The notes below the pieces were generated by a model. The model was not told the DNA's origin. It worked only from the letters and a program-made list of their open reading frames with translations, and ran no database searches. From Rutstroemia sp. NJR-2017a BVV2 (taxonomy: Eukaryota > Ascomycota > Leotiomycetes > Helotiales > Rutstroemiaceae), in NCBI GenBank assembly GCA_002946415.1, contig NJPS01000016.1, forward strand, positions 372,001 to 436,000: a stretch of 64,000 nt of DNA. Reading direction: 5' to 3'. Each line of letters begins with the position of its first letter. Within the stretch, counting starts at the first letter, position 1. Made by a program: the position numbers and the translations under genes. This document shows, one piece after another, positions 47,210-59,200 of this stretch.

Positions 47210-50200
47210 ATGAATGACTCAGTGAACTTTTTCTGTCCCAAGGATTCTTTCGGGCCAACTGTGAAACTCAAGAGCTGTCAAGATGGCTTCGATTTTACTA
47301 TGCTTTTTGAGGACAGCCTATTTGCCATTTTTCCCGCTGTGCTATTGCTATGCGCCGTGCCGCTTCGATTATGGTCAATCTATCGGCGACCAGACGCAGT
47401 GAAGGGGTCGATGCTGCGGACTGTGAAACTCGTTAGCTAGCATTTACATACACTAGGCCTCCATCGTTTTACAAGCTGATAAGGAGTATTCTCTAGGTTA
47501 CTATCATTGTACTTTGTCTGCTCAGATTGACTCTACTCGTCTTATGGTCGATCCCTCTGTATGCGGCGACGCGAACACGCGCAACTATCGCAGCAGCAGC
47601 ATTAGATCTTGCCGCTACTATTGCAGTAGGGCTTCTATCGCCTCTGGAGCATTCAAAATCTTTGCGGCCCTCCATCCTGCTGAGTGTCTTTCTATTCTTC
47701 ACTACAGTTTTGGACATTACAAGAGTACGAACCGAATGGCTCCTCCAGGGCTCGTCCGCCACCCCTATTGTATTCCTTACTGCTCTGACCGTGAAGCTCC
47801 TGTTACTGGTCCTCGAGGCTCTTTCGAAGGTCAGTCACAGCGTCACACAGGGCGCAAGTGTACCGGAGCAGACGAGTGGCATTTATAGCCTCAGCTTCTT
47901 TGCCTGGCTCAATCCATTGATTTACCTGGGCAACTGGCGAAATTTGACGGTCCAAGACTTGTACCAAGTCGATGAGCACATTTCGTCCGCATTCGTCGAT
48001 GATAAAGTTGGAAGGCAGTGGGATTCCAGTTCGTCTTTGTCTGTCCTTCAGTTTCCCTGATGTTTATGACTGAAGTAACATGCAGGTTCTAAAGACAAAA
48101 GTTATTCTCTTGCCTGGGCAATCACAAAAGCACTCTGGGCTCCAATCACCATGACTATGATCCCCCGACTTGTTCTAGTTGCATTCAGTATAGCCCAGCC
48201 ATTTTTGATCCAAGATGCAATCAACTTTGTAGAGGACGGAACTGAACCGAATCGATACGGTTATGGACTGATTGGAGCTTTCGCGATTACATACATCGGA
48301 ATTGCGGTACGTAGTTAGCTGCCATTCCACCTGCTGCCTTTTTCAGCCCAATTTCTAACGTATCTTCAGGTTTCGACGGCGTGGTATCAGTATCTTACCT
48401 CTCGGGTGCTCTCAATGATTCGCGCCGGTTTGATCAGTATCATCTACAAGTCGAGTCTCAATATCGCTGTGGGTACCATAGAAGCGCCTTCACCCATCAG
48501 CTTGATGGGGGCCGATATTGAACGTATCATGACGACACTCCAGTGGATCATCAGTACGGCCCCAAACATTATACAGGTCACCGTTGCCATCTGGATTTTG
48601 GAGAAGCGTCTTGGTGCAATTTGCGTTGCACCGGTTATAGTAGTCCTGTGTGAGTTAACGACCACTTGATCATACTATGTTGAAGCAGTACTGATAGTGG
48701 TGCACACAGCTTCGGCATACACCTCTAGTCAAGTTGCTAAGAGAATCCGAGTGCGCCAGCGAGGATGGATGCAAGCGGTTCAGAAACGTGTGGCCTTGAC
48801 CTCGGACGTCCTTGGTTCTATCAAAGGTATGAAGATTCTTGGTCTCACCGAGATGATCACTAGGAATGTGCAAGATACACGAGAGGAAGAGCTGCAGAAG
48901 TCGAAGCTTTTTCGACATATGCAGATCATAAATATCACGCTCGGTATGTTCTTTTCTCCTTGTGGATTGTTGAAGCTGATATCAATCAATAATCTCTTCT
49001 AAGGAAACGCATCAAACATGCTATCTCCTGTAATTACCTTCATCGGATACGGAATTATCGCGAAATACTCAGCAAATAAAGCACCCAGTGCCGCGACCAT
49101 CTTTTCGTCATTGTCCTTGCTGTCAATGTTGATCAGTCCAGTTAATGAGCTGGTTTCAGCCATTCCCAATTTGGCCGCGGCCTTAGAGTGCTGCAGCCGT
49201 ATCCAAGAGTATGTGACAGGCAACAAACAGGTCGACTTCAGAAGCCTGAGCCACGAGCCTGGAGTTTCTAATGTTGAGAATACCAATGAGACAAATTGCG
49301 AGACATTCGAAAGCGGCGGGAGCATCATTGAACTTAGGCAGGTCAGTGCAGGCTGGCATCCAGACAGGACGGTCCTACATGACCTCTCCATGCAAATTTC
49401 TGTGAGCACATTGACGATGGTTATCGGGCCCGTTGGATGCGGCAAATCTACTTTGCTACAGATCTTGCTGGGCGAGGGAATCTTGCATAGTGGCTCGGTA
49501 AATCTGTCGACAGACGATATTGCATATTGTGACCAGACACCCTTTCTCACAAATCGTAGTATCCGACAGAACATCCTCGGTGCCTTAGATTATGATCAGG
49601 AATGGTACATCTCTTGTTTGCGAGCATGTGCCCTGGACGTTGATATTCGTCTCTTTCCAGACGGCGATAAGAGTATCGTGGGCAGTAAAGGCATTGCACT
49701 GAGTGGTGGGCAGAAACAACGCTTGGTATGTTTGAAGATTTCTTCTTAAGTTGTCCTTTATTCAGTTATTCATAACAACCTGATTTATATTCCAATACTT
49801 AGGCTATTGCTAGAGCTGTCTATGCACGGAAGAAGATTGTTCTCATGGATGATTGCCTCAGCGGGTTAGATATGGAAACCGAGCGCCACTGCTTTCTCCA
49901 GATCTTAAGTAAAGATGGGTTGATACGGCAGACTGGTGCGACTATCGTACTGGTCACCCATGCCAGTATGCCGCTCCTCAACCTTGCTTAGTTACGAAGC
50001 AATGCTAATATATGCAGTAAAATGGCTTCCTTATTCAGACCATGTCATAGTTCTGAGTTCAGACGGTCATCTGTTGCAGTCAGGCGCATTCCACTCACTC
50101 CTCTCAGTACCCGGATACCTCCGAGATCTCAACTTGGAAGACAACGGTATCGAGAACGCGAGTTTGGTCGCAGAGCTAGATGTCAATCAAAGCACAATCT

Positions 50201-52405
50201 ACCCTCCAACACCAACACCAGCATCAAATCCAAGGACACATAAGGATAAATCGGCAGAAAACCGCGGACATAGAGATCCCCGCAATTTGTCATACTATAT
50301 CAACACCATGGGCAAAACAGGTTTTGGGTTATTTCTGTTTTTTGCTGCTATGGAGATTGTCTTCATAGCACTGCAGCGTAACTCATCATAGCCTCTACAT
50401 CTATCCAGTTTGTTGACTAACATGCTTGCAGCACTATGGCTCAGCTGGTGGATTGCCGCAAACCAGATCATGCCAGATAGTGATCTAGGAAAATGGCTGA
50501 GCGTTTATGCCGTGTTTGGGATCCTGGCAGTAGCTTTTCTTGGGATTAGTGCAGGGTAAGAGCAAACCAACGATGACTCCTTCACTGTACAGTTTCCTGC
50601 TTACGCCGGTTCAGATACTATTTAATATCTTTAATTCCAGGCTCGGCTAGCATCCTCCACTACTCCATTCTTACGGCCACAATGAGGTTAGGACATGGGA
50701 TCCTTTGCGTTAACATATGCTAACATAGAATCCCAGGGCTCCTATGACTTTTATCTCTGCCACGGACTCAGGATCTCTGTTGAACCGGTGAGCATAACTG
50801 TTTTCGACAAGATAAGAAATGGCCTTGACTTGTGAATAGCTTCACCCAGGACATAACTCTAATGGATATGCAACTGCCAATTTCCCTTTTACTCTCCACC
50901 GAAGGTTTGTGGACCCATCATCTCTATCTCATGTTCTTATCACCAAATATATATAGGGCTAGGTAAGACCATCGCAGGAGCGGCCCTGACCTGTGTCTCC
51001 TCGGGTTATATGGCGTTATCTTTACCGGTTCTAGGGGTAGCCCTCTTCTATCTGCAAAAGTTCTACCTACAGACCTCTCGGCAGATACGTCTGCTTGATC
51101 TCGAAGCCAAGTCTCCACTATTCACACATCTTACTGAGACCCTGGACGGGATACGCACTATACGTGCATTCAAATGGAAGCAACACGTCCTTGATGAAAA
51201 CTTCGTACTTATCGATGTGGCACAACGGCCGTTCTATTTACTTTTATGTCTACAAAACTGGTTAAATCTCGTGTTAGATGTCGTCGTCGCCTGTTTAGTT
51301 ATCGTCCTCGTTGCTTTGTCCGTCGCGTTACGGCATTCTATGAATGGCAGTTTGCTGGGAGTAGCAATGGTAAGTATCGTGAACTTTAGTCAAACATTAT
51401 CGTCTTTCTTAAACTACTGGACTGCCATTGAGACATCTTTGGGGGCTATTGCCAGGACACGGCAATTTATTAGAGAGACGCCAGCAGAGCTGCACAACAA
51501 CGGAGAGGTAGCTGTTTCTCCAGAATGGCCCTCGGACTTTTCTATCGTGTTCCAGGATGTCTCAGCATCATATCAGTATGTGTACCCCTAATTACTTTTA
51601 TAGACGAGTATAACGTTGACAATGACCAAAGAAGCTCCGGTCCAGACGTGGTACAGAAAGTTAACCTGACCATCCGTCCTGGACAGCGGGTCGCGATTTG
51701 TGGCCGCACAGGCTCGGGCAAGTCCACGCTCATTGCACTCCTTTTGCGTTTATTAGACCCGAAGTCTGGTAGCGTGTTTATTGGGCACGATGACATCTCC
51801 TCTTTGCCGCAAGAAACTATCCGCAGGCGTATCACCTGCCTACCACAAGACCCTTGGTTTCTCCCGGGGGAACATGGAACTGTGCGCTCAAACCTCGACC
51901 CTCTGAATGAAGCAACGGAATCCCAAATCCAAGTTGTGCTGGGAAAAGTGAGGCTAGCCGAGCAGATCCGGGAAATGGGTGGGCTTGATGCAGAAATGCG
52001 TGGGAGTCACCTGTCCGCTGGGCAAAAGCAGTTGTTCTGCTTAGCAAGGGCGATGCTGATGCGGAGGAGTAAGATTTTACTGCTGGATGAGGCTACAAGC
52101 AGGTACTTATCATCATCTTACCTTTTCACTGACAAGAAGTTTATGAAGATAATGCTAACGACTATGTGTGAATGTGATGAACTAGTGTTGACGTAGATAC
52201 GGAACAGCTCATTATGTCTCTCTTACGGACCGAATTTCACGGCTGGACTATCTTAGTGATCGTGCATCGACTTCAGGGTATTCTGGACTTTGATCGGGTT
52301 GTAATGCTGGATCATGGTCAGGTTGTCGAATGTGGAAGTACGACGATGCTACTCGCGGACAAAGGTTCCGCCTTCTCGAGGTTATATCGGAATGAAGGCC
52401 AGTAG
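47210..52405 (+). CDS. ABCC-type (MRP) full ABC transporter 2
   Basis: Fifteen exons: 47210-47431, 47497-48028, 48086-48306, 48370-48649, 48710-48943, 49004-49725, 49803-49965, 50018-50377, 50432-50555, 50615-50686, 50737-50787, 50840-50904, 50957-51575, 51632-52102, 52186-52405. They sum to 1451 residues with phase kept at all joins, so the gene appears intact. Architecture is TMD0-TMD1-NBD1-TMD2-NBD2. NBD1 has GPVGCGKST, LSGGQKQR and VLMDDCLSGLD (Asp for the catalytic Glu, usual in ABCC). NBD2 has GRTGSGKST, LSAGQKQ and LLLDEATSSVD. The start MNDSVNFFCPKDSFGP matches fungal ABCC N-termini. The first intron falls at the same place as in transporter 1 (after IKL/VKL), supporting common descent. 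The boundaries at 51576-51631 and 50556-50614 are the least certain. Substrate unknown. Confidence 0.86.
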
Positions 52406-54004
52406 TCATCTCTTGCATTTTGCTTCTAACCTGGCTGCGAGCCTTTCTTCATCGCGCTTTTAATTCAACAAAGGGGTATTCTCGTAAATGAGCGAGACAA
52501 CTCGGGATCAGGGCTCATCAATGGACAATGAAGAACGAAGGTCTATATAAGCAAGGTGTATCTCCTTAGTATGCGGAGCTTTTGTGCTCAACCAACCCAA
52601 ACAGCATTCTGAAGTATCTTGCAAGGATTTGACGGTCTGTGATAATCTCGTAACTATTGTTCTTGAAAAGTGCTACACGACTGTGACTTCTTCCAAGTTG
52701 ATAGCATTGGGTGAATCATTGGTCGGTTTTAGGAGGGTTCATGTAGTCCGAGCTATTCACTTTCTTCGGCTTTGAGATGCAACACCGGGCTGAAGGGGTG
52801 TAAATGCTAGAATCACAGCGAAGAGAAGAGCGCCTGTAAACCCAAGCGTTGAGTAACACACTGAGCGCCCTCGATACAGGCATCTTCAAGGGGCACACAG
52901 TATGCTGTATTGAGGCCCGGTGCTGACTATAATAAGGAGAGGAGAAGGAGGTCCTCTCTCTAGTCAGCCTCATTTACCGAAACGCTAGCCGTCTGATCCC
53001 TGGACGCAAACACCACACCTCAACCATATTCACAGATGAGCCAAGCCAACTTCGCCTGCAAAAAACCGGGAATCACAGCCAGTTTTCTAGATGCGAGGTT
53101 TACATCAATAAACAGAACCGAAAACATTGATTGTTCAAGACGTTCTATGCAGGGAAGGAGAAACTCTTCACCCATGTGTGTCTTTGATTTCTTCCCCCGC
53201 ATTTTGGCAGGATCATCATCATTGAATGTAGGTACCGAGATCCTTAGATGAGCCATTTAGATCTTTCATAAGCCGAGGATGACTTGATCGGATTCCTGGC
53301 GCACTCATGATCAGACCACGGGATCTCGATGAATTCAAATTCGACGAGCACCTGCATATGGTGGCGGCGAACTTGTGTAATGAATCATGTCTGCGGTAGC
53401 CGGGTTTAGCTAGAAAGGATTCTGGAAAGATATTGGCTTGTGCAGGTGCAGGTGCAGATGCAGATGCAGGTGGTGGCGGTCTCTGCCTGTTTTGAAATGG
53501 GGATAGAAATTTTGGATTGTTTTGAGATGAATGTGCGATGCTATTTCCGATTAAAGTCGAAATAGATTCTGGGAGAGGACATCATGGATATGAAGCTAAA
53601 ATAGGAAACTTAATCTGATTGCTGCAAATCACGCACGACCCCCACCACCCACAACCCACAACCTGATTAGCGTTACAGAACCTTGGGGTAAGGCTCCAGT
53701 CCAGCCAGTCCAGCCCATTTTCAAGGTTGCCAAACTTCAGGGCGTCATTTTTTCTCCTAAAATTAAAATACTAACTTAACTCAACGTTGCCCGTTCCCTT
53801 AAATGTTCTTCTCCTTTTCTATATTTCAATCACATCGCCTGCCCTTGCACATAAAGGCTTTGCTTAATCTTCTTCTTGTTCACCATCTTCATCTATTTTC
53901 CAAATTTACCGACATCTCTCGGAAGGGTCCGTGAAGCAGAGGTGGGCAAAGCCCCGCGGTTGAACGACAGCTGTCAAACATTCCTTTAGGGAGCGCAATT
54001 CACA
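52406..54004. other. Intergenic region with a hexamer repeat
   Basis: No gene is supported; frames at 52716-52973 and 53020-53256 are short and unrecognised. Five tandem TGCAGR hexamers occupy 53441-53470. The last few hundred bases are T/C-rich, typical of a fungal promoter and leader for the gene at 54005. Confidence 0.5.
53441..53470 (+). repeat. Five tandem TGCAGR hexamers
   Basis: TGCAGG, TGCAGG, TGCAGA, TGCAGA, TGCAGG in direct succession. A short microsatellite in a gene-free stretch. Confidence 0.8.
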
Positions 54005-55640
54005 ATGGCTATCGAAGACGCGTCGCAGAGCTGGATGGGGCTGTCGATGAAGCATGCCTCTCTTCTGGCTGTGAGGATATACTTTCACGGATATCATAGA
54101 AGATGCTAATGATTGCTAGCTCACGTTTCAAAATTCCGCCCTCATACTCGTACGTCGTCGACCTGCCGCAGTTTCGCATCTGCCACTATAGCAAAAATGG
54201 AGCAATGAGAATGGAAACTGACATGCGAGTGTAGATCATGCATTATAGTCGAATAATGCCAACAGGAGGAGGGCAAAGATATTCCACCTCAACGGCAGTT
54301 TTTCTCAACGAGATCATGAAGTTAGCTGTATCATTATCGATTGCGTTGTATGACATATCACGAACTTTACCTCCTTCTACACCTGCGACGGTTCTCTTCG
54401 AACAACTATATATGTCAGTGTTTTCTGGTGACGGGTGGAAACTTGCTATTCCAGCCGCATTGTACACGCTGCAGAATTCGCTCCAATATATTGCGGTTAG
54501 CAATTTGGAAGCTGTGCACTTCCAGATCATTTACCAACTAAAGGTGGGTTCCTGTGCCTTGGATACGTGTGGATTCTGCTAATATCAGGCTTGGCAGATC
54601 CTCACAACAGCGATTTTCAGTGTGATTCTTCTGCGAAGGGCGCTTAGCTCGAAACGATGGATCGCTCTCGTTCTACTTACAATTGGTGTCACAATCGTGC
54701 AACTGCCGGCCGGTGGATCATCTGCATACAATAGCCTAAAGGACCCAGACTCGCGCTTCTACTTCCCTCGATCTTTCCACGAATTGGGACAGCTGGGTAA
54801 TGGAGCAGTGGAGGTGGCAGCGGAATTGACGAAACGGGGCATGGAAGGTCTTTCGAAACGTTCTGCGACTTACGAGGGCATACAAGAGGACCAGGGACTT
54901 GTCAGACCGGTTCTGAACTATTCAATCGGACTCACTGCGGTTCTGGCAGCAGCCGTGATTTCGGGCTTGACGGGCGTTTATTTCGAAAAAGTTTTGAAGG
55001 AATCTACGACTCATGTTACGGTTTGGACAAGGAATGTCCAACTCTCCTTCTACTCGCTATTTCCGGCTTTCATATTCGGCGTAATTTTCAAGGATGGAGA
55101 GGAAATTGCAAAGAATGGATTCTTCGCTGGCTATAACGCTGTGGTGTGGACTGCTATTGTCTGCCAGGCACTGGGTGGCATCTTGGTTGCGCTCTGCATT
55201 AACTTCAGTGACAATATTGCAAAGAATTTCGCTACGAGCATCAGCATTATTGTCAGCTCTATTTTTAGTGTTTGGTTCTTCGAGTTCAAAGTAACGCTAA
55301 ATGTAAGTTCATGGAGGCAACGAAAGCCCAAAGAACGGAAAACTGACCTTCGTAGTTCCTTATTGGCACATCCATAGTATTGTTTGCAACATGGCTGTAT
55401 AGCAGCTCCGAACGGAGGAACAGACCTCCGCCCATTAAGATTGCCAGTTATGAAAAGACGACGATTGATAATGGATTTACGCCAAAGTACGAAGAGGACA
55501 GGTCGAGCATGACCCTTGATCCATTGAACACTTTGGCTGCACCGAAGAGTGCCGGCCTGTCTACATCGCGGCCTGCGTCTCCCATGAGGCACCATTCAAG
55601 AGCAGGGTCTTCTAGAGGGAAGGTAAAGAGGGATGAATGA
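54005..55640 (+). CDS. Golgi nucleotide-sugar transporter (UDP-galactose/UDP-GlcNAc type)
   Basis: Five exons (54005-54070, 54120-54149, 54235-54543, 54598-55302, 55356-55640) encode 464 residues. Exon 2 is a 30-bp microexon giving LTFQNSALIL, which completes the first helix and the conserved LTxQN(S/T) motif. Later motifs are RIMPTGGGQRYSTSTAVFLNEIMKL split over exon 3, the QxIYQLK.LTTA turn across exons 3-4, GVYFEKVLK and WTRNVQLSFYS, all typical of the SLC35A family. About ten membrane helices are expected. It exchanges a UDP-sugar for UMP across the Golgi membrane to supply glycosylation. A loop of about 75 residues (QLPAGGSSAYNSLKDPDSR onwards) and a hydrophilic C-terminal tail are fungal features. 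UDP-galactose is the more likely substrate, but UDP-GlcNAc cannot be excluded. Confidence 0.87.
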
Positions 55641-56253
55641 GATGGTCGATATGACGACATGTGCTATTTGGGGGAAACGTACATATGGAAAAGGCTCGGG
55701 GTCTGGCACAAAATATATATGAGTAAGCGAATGAGGTTCTATACAGCATGTCAATAGTTGAACCTAGTAGGTTCAACTACCACAAAAATCCTATCTGCGG
55801 GCATTTAGAATAACAACACGTGATTTAATAGCACGTGAGAGAGCGAGAAAGCAAACGTTGACCTCTCACCAGGCATGTCAGCGTGCTCCAGACATATCTA
55901 GATGATATTGAATCCAGGACAGGCAATGAATCATGATAACGTACTAATATGAAGTCTTTCGTGGCTGGAGATAATGTATGGAAAGTGAAGTCGCCCTCGC
56001 TAAATTTCAGCGAAATGTCATATACCTTCCACGTTCATATGTTTTCTCCGATCTTTAAAATCTCTGCCAATGTTTTCTTACTTCCTTTTGATTTGATGTA
56101 TTGGCGCCATGCATCTTGTATCTATACCTTGATCACCTTAAGTTACTTATAACAGGAAGTCTCTCGATACCGTATAACTATCACTACCGACTTCACTATC
56201 ACAAGAGAAACCAGACGACTTTAGCAGCTCCTAGTCATCTTCCTGATAATACA
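55641..56253. other. Intergenic region upstream of the helicase gene
   Basis: Contains the palindrome-like GTTGAACCTAGTAGGTTCAAC near 55755-55776 and the related pair CACGTGATTTAATAGCACGTG near 55818-55838, each a possible binding site for dimeric regulators (CACGTG is an E-box core). No gene is supported. Confidence 0.5.
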
Positions 56254-59200
56254 ATGGACAGAGAGCTAGATCCATCTCTCCAGCAGATACTCGACAATGC
56301 AAGCGGGATTCACCACCAGGATATAGAGAGGTCTTTTGCGAATGATCACTTCAACAATGAACCACCTTTGGGCTTTACCTTTCAACCAGCACCGCCTAGG
56401 CAGCATGGACAAGGATCGTCGTCGATTCGGGAGCAGACTGCACAAGGTCATCACTACAATGGATCTAGATATCTAAGTCGCTCAACATCTGATACGCAGG
56501 AGCTTCAACCGCCTGCACCATACTTAGCCACGAACACCCAAGGTAGACTTACGTTTCCCCCACGACATAGTCACGCATTCCAGCAGGCAGATTCAGAAGC
56601 CTTCAACGGTAATGCGACATTAAGAGTACTCACCAGTGCAGATAATTACTTCAAGGTGCTTCAGGATCTCGACCAATCTGTTCCGAGAAGTCATCCACCG
56701 TTATCACGCATCCCCACTTCCCGACTCGGTCAAAACCAACAACCAAGCCCTATCACTCAATTGGCAAATAATATGTTCTCGCAGACGTCAATGTCACTGC
56801 CCAGATCAAACCCTTTCATGTCTCAAAGTATCTTCCAAACGGAGACAAATAAGATCAGAGAACTGCAGCCGCAGAAGCAACAGTTTACCCCTCCGTTCAC
56901 TTTGAGTCTGATGCCCCAGAAATATTCTTATGAACATTTTCACTGACCAGAAATAGGCAACTTTACCTATACACCAGACCGCACGAATCTATCGGTGCAC
57001 TCATCCACATCTCCTCCATATCAAGGTTCGAGTCCTTCAGCCAGAGTCAGCCAACGTCGAAATTCGAACCGTCGTTTATCCCAAGCACCTTCAAACGAAG
57101 TGATACAGCCTCCACATACTCCAGAAGATCAAACCTCGCCAAACGGCAGATACGCTCCACCGTCAAGCACACATGCACACCAGACTCATGGTCGTTCGGG
57201 AGGCTCTCAGCCATCACCAAATCACACTGCTGGAAGATTCGGAAATGAGAGTCAGGTCATCGCACTCGGGAATGCTCCCCCTATTGCGCACGGAATACAG
57301 TTGGTGTCGCCTTACGAACTTCCAGATCGATTTCGACAAGTCTTCCCCTATCAACTCTTCAATGCTGTCCAATCCAAATGTTTTGCACCGATATACAAAA
57401 CCAATGACAATATTGTGGTTTCGGCTCCTACTGGTAGTGGAAAGACTGCTCTTCTCGAATTGGCCATTTGCAAACTCGTCGAATGTCATGGATCGGATCA
57501 ATTTAAGATCATATACCAGGCACCCATCAAGTCATTGTGTTCGGAAAGGGTGCGAGACTGGACGAAGAAGTTCAGCCATTTAAACTTAAAAGTTGCAGAA
57601 TTGACAGGGGATACGAGCCACTTGGAGATGAGTAAGGTCGGAAGTGCTTCGATCATTGTCACCACGCCTGAGAAATGGGATAGTATCACTAGAAAGTGGC
57701 AGGATTACCAAAAGCTCTTGCAATTGGTGAAGCTTTTCTTGATTGATGAAGTTCATATCCTCAAGGACATTAGAGGTGCAACGTTGGAAGCTGTCGTCTC
57801 TCGCATGAAGTCCCAAGGGGCGAGCGTTCGATTCGTTGCATTGAGTGCTTCTGTTCCTAATTCTGAGGATATCGCAACATGGCTAGGCAAGAACTCCGTT
57901 GATAGGGATTCGCCCGCTCATCGAGAAACGTTTGGCGAAGAATTCAGGCCTGTAAAGTTGCAGAAGCATGTTCATGGATATGAAAGTCGCACGAATGATT
58001 TCGCATTCGAAAAGATTCTAGACGGTAAGCTTCCCACGCTTATACAAAAGTATTCTTGCAAGAAGCCTATCATGGTCTTTTGTTTCACCAGAAAATCATG
58101 CGAGGGAACGGCAGCCATCCTTGCGGAACATTGGACGAGACAAAGACCTACGGACCGTGCCTGGCCTGCTCCGACTGTTCGTTCTATAGTCGAAACTAAA
58201 GAACTACAAGACTTGATAGGATGCGGCGTGGCTTATCATCATGCTGGTCTTGATTCCAAAGATAGGTGCACTGTCGAGACAGCCTATCTGAAAGGGGATA
58301 TCAGTGTGATTTGCTGCACTTCTACTCTTGCAGTTGGCGTCAACCTCCCGTGTCACCTCGTGGTTCTAAAAGGAACAGTCTGTTTCCAGGATAACGGCCT
58401 CGTAGAGTATTCTGATCTCGAGGTTATGCAAATGCTTGGTCGTGCAGGTCGCCCCCAATTCGATGATAGTGCCATTGCTATCATTATGACTCGGATAGAG
58501 AAAGCCGATCGTTACAAGAAGATGATCTCGGGTCAAGATGTTTTGGAGAGCACATTACATTTGAATCTTATCGAGCATCTTAATTCGGAGGTTGGACTTG
58601 GTACTATTCATAACCTATACGGTGCGAAAGAGTGGCTAGGGAGGACCTTCCTGAGCGTTCGTATGAGGCGAAATCCTGATTACTATAAACTGTCAGGTAT
58701 TGTACCTAGCAGAAATACGGATCGGCAGCTTGAGTTAGTGTGTGAAAGAGATATTACGCTTCTGCAGAACTTCAATCTTGTTACGAAGGGGACGGAAGAA
58801 GGAAGGTTCACTTGCACCGAATATGGAGAAGCCATGTCACGATACATGGTTCAATTCGAGACCATGAAATTACTGTTGAGCATTCCTCGACATGCAAAGA
58901 CTGAACAGATTGTTAGTTTTCATTCCCATCATATGCTGAAGGTACTAACTGCCATAGCTACACACCATCTGTCAAGCCACAGAATTCAGGGATTTACGAA
59001 TGAAACCCAATGAGCGATCAAGCCTTCGAGAGTTCAACAAGTCACCTATGTTAAAATATCCGATAAAGGAAAACATTTCCACGACATCACATAAGATATT
59101 CTTAATGGTCCAGATACAGCTTGGTGGTCTCGAAACGCTTTCTAGTAACGACTTTCGGGTCATTAGCCGGCAATTTGCCACGGAGACTGGTCTTATCCTC

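Noticed and set aside
51580..51608. A 29-bp intron in ABC transporter 2
   Set aside because: Too short; the 56-bp alternative at 51576-51631 has a better donor and keeps phase.
57020..57040. GGTTCGAGTCC, a tRNA T-arm look-alike
   Set aside because: Within the MER3 coding sequence and no cloverleaf can be drawn around it.
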